Of a stretch of DNA of 6,883 nucleotides, positions 6,741-6,883 are shown piece after piece (position 1 is the stretch's first letter; each line of letters starts with the position of its first letter). Made by a program: the position numbers and the translations under genes. The notes under the pieces were generated by a model. It was not told where the DNA came from. It searched no databases and saw only the letters and a program-made list of their open reading frames with translations. This DNA is from Balneolaceae bacterium (lineage in GTDB: Bacteria > Bacteroidota > Rhodothermia > Balneolales > Balneolaceae). The stretch lies in contig SLGL01000436.1 of assembly GCA_007123785.1 (NCBI GenBank), forward strand, positions 1 through 6,883, in the 5' to 3' direction.

Positions 6741-6866
6741 TCAGAGAAGGTATTTTTCATCATAGACAATGCCATGCTCTTTTAATAATCTCTTCATCTC
6801 CTCCGTAAAGGTCTCATTTCGATGATGAACCTCCTGATGATAAAGAATCTGTGTATAGGTACTCAT
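6741..6866 (-). pseudogene. IS200-like (Y1) transposase remnant with internal deletion
   Basis: A 41-codon frame begins with MSTYTQILYH, the usual N-terminus of IS200-like transposases in Bacteroidota, and continues directly with QEVHHRNETFTEEMKRLL and then KEHGIVYDEKYLL, which matches their usual C-terminus (the stretch after the catalytic-Tyr helix). Full-length members are about 150 residues; the roughly 110 residues between, which carry the HUH metal-binding motif and most or all of the catalytic Tyr helix, are absent. The junction is in frame, with an intact ATG (6866-6864) and TGA (6743-6741), so a short product could still be made but cannot be an active transposase. There is no Shine-Dalgarno sequence. 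Recognition rests on remembered family ends and no alignment was run. Confidence 0.7.
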
Positions 6867-6883
6867 AATCAGGGCCTGTTTGA

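Larger units (their letters stand above)
6606..6866 (-). mobile_element. Degenerate IS200-like element (transposase remnant plus palindromic 3' flank)
   Basis: On the minus strand a shrunken Y1 transposase frame (6866-6741) is followed by a series of GC-rich hairpins at 6701-6686, 6662-6634 and 6622-6606. IS200/IS605-type elements and related REP-associated transposases carry subterminal hairpins that the Y1 enzyme recognises as single strands, so the arrangement fits the 3' end of such an element. The other end lies beyond the right edge, and the left boundary given is only the outermost hairpin. With its catalytic part lost, it could move only with help from an intact relative. Confidence 0.5.

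Noticed and set aside
6741..6866. Small novel protein or antitoxin at the right edge
   Set aside because: Both ends of the 41-residue frame match the ends of IS200-like transposases, which explains it better than a new small protein.
1..6883. CRISPR array, tRNA, rRNA, defence or toxin-antitoxin genes
   Set aside because: None was found: no regularly spaced repeats, no tRNA-like cloverleaf and no matching protein motifs on either strand.

Overview
The window looks like chromosomal DNA of a Bacteroidota/Balneolota-type bacterium. This is inferred from moderate GC, the lack of Shine-Dalgarno sequences before any start that can be judged (uxaE, dctP, dctQ, dctM, the transposase remnant), and the style of the proteins. 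No rRNA or tRNA is present to settle the taxonomy.

Layout from left to right. Bases 2-1495 (+) hold the 3' part of a serine hydrolase of the beta-lactamase/penicillin-binding-protein-like family, cut by the left edge. A short convergent gap with a hairpin that can terminate both strands (1505-1546) separates it from a three-gene operon on the minus strand. That operon reads, in transcription order, dctP (lipoprotein solute receptor, 4440-3433), dctQ (small membrane subunit, 3402-2881) and dctM (large membrane subunit, 2866-1568). Together they form a complete TRAP transporter. A 195-bp divergent intergenic region with two dyad-symmetric sites follows, then uxaE (4636-6165, +), a tagaturonate epimerase family protein. 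After it come about 575 bp without a supportable gene: a probable rho-independent terminator, a repeated TTAGCCCGGA motif and a cluster of GC-rich hairpins. At the right edge, on the minus strand, is a 41-codon remnant of an IS200-like Y1 transposase, too short for a normal gene call. Its first ~10 residues are joined in frame to its last ~30.

The central theme is hexuronate use. The TRAP system would import an acidic sugar using an ion gradient. UxaE would interconvert tagaturonate and fructuronate, linking galacturonate and glucuronate breakdown. The divergent arrangement, with a LacI-like dyad (central CpG) between the two units, suggests joint control by a regulator encoded outside the window. 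The rest of the pathway (uronate isomerase, mannonate/altronate steps, KDG kinase, aldolase) is not here. I do not see a convincing undescribed system. The most unusual item is the internally deleted IS200-like element with its palindromic 3' flank.
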